In this document: positions 31,364 through 31,369 of the stretch, piece after piece
Position numbering within the stretch: position 1 is the first letter of the stretch
How the letters are laid out: every line of letters starts with the position of its first letter
NCBI GenBank assembly: GCA_964498835.1
Contig: CAZCIX010000022.1
Coordinates: 1-31,369 of the forward strand
Direction: 5' to 3'
From: JAGKXB01 sp964498835
Lineage (GTDB): Bacteria > Pseudomonadota > Gammaproteobacteria > Burkholderiales > Burkholderiaceae_D
DNA: 31,369 nt
Made by a program: the position numbers and the translations under genes
The notes under the pieces: generated by a model
The model's database searches: none
Seen by the model: the letters and a program-made list of their open reading frames with translations, nothing else
Told to the model about the DNA's origin: nothing

Positions 31364-31369
31364 CTCGCC

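Noticed and set aside
1..31369. CRISPR array, tRNA or insertion sequence
   Set aside because: No regularly spaced identical repeats, no cloverleaf or CCA-ending sequence, and no transposase frame were seen on either strand.

Overview
The window is a stretch of ordinary chromosome from a betaproteobacterium, most likely of the order Burkholderiales and plausibly near Oxalobacteraceae. I infer this from the gene blocks and protein types: proC-yggS-pilT-pilU, recG / queA-tgt-yajC-secD-secF, ftsY-ftsE-ftsX-rpoH, a YqjD/YqjE/YqjK-like trio, a long LeuA and a type I MurB. Base composition is moderate, with A+T-rich intergenic DNA. A run of exactly 100 N inside queA shows that this is a draft scaffold.

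Layout. 1-1698: 3' end of ubiA, then a three-gene membrane/stress cluster (DUF883, YqjE-like holin-fold protein, YqjK-like protein). 1700-3250 (minus): proC and yggS. 3316-6088: pilT, pilU and a PduO-type cobalamin adenosyltransferase in one tight run. 6142-6236: a REP-like element. 6295-9416: sbcB, murB (minus) and yajQ. 9417-13139: an accessory-looking islet in which katG is flanked by two small secreted cysteine-rich proteins of unknown function. Each of the three has its own terminator, and the first has a Fur-box-like site upstream. 13140-20538: recG (minus), then queA (gapped), tgt, yajC, secD and secF. 20705-23015: leuA (minus) divergent from an Lrp/AsnC regulator. 23057-23152: second REP-like copy. 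23227-26915: an orphan GT4 glycosyltransferase and a membrane Cache-PAS-GGDEF diguanylate cyclase. 27018-31194: ftsY, ftsE, ftsX, rpoH and a secreted HEAT-like protein. The last 40 bases hold a strong sigma-70 promoter whose product lies outside the window.

How the genes work together. Most are housekeeping: protein export (yajC-secD-secF, ftsY), cell division (ftsEX), tRNA queuosine modification (queA-tgt), recombination and repair (recG, sbcB), peptidoglycan precursors (murB), proline and leucine synthesis, twitching motility (pilT/pilU) and heat shock (rpoH). The clearest regulatory signal is a perfect CIRCE (HrcA) operator in front of rpoH. The most promising unexplained material is the katG islet with its five-module, 20-cysteine secreted protein and its small four-cysteine neighbour. 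Other non-coding structures worth attention are the REP-like pair, a 14-bp inverted repeat framing a putative ftsY promoter, and a hairpin between yajC and secD.
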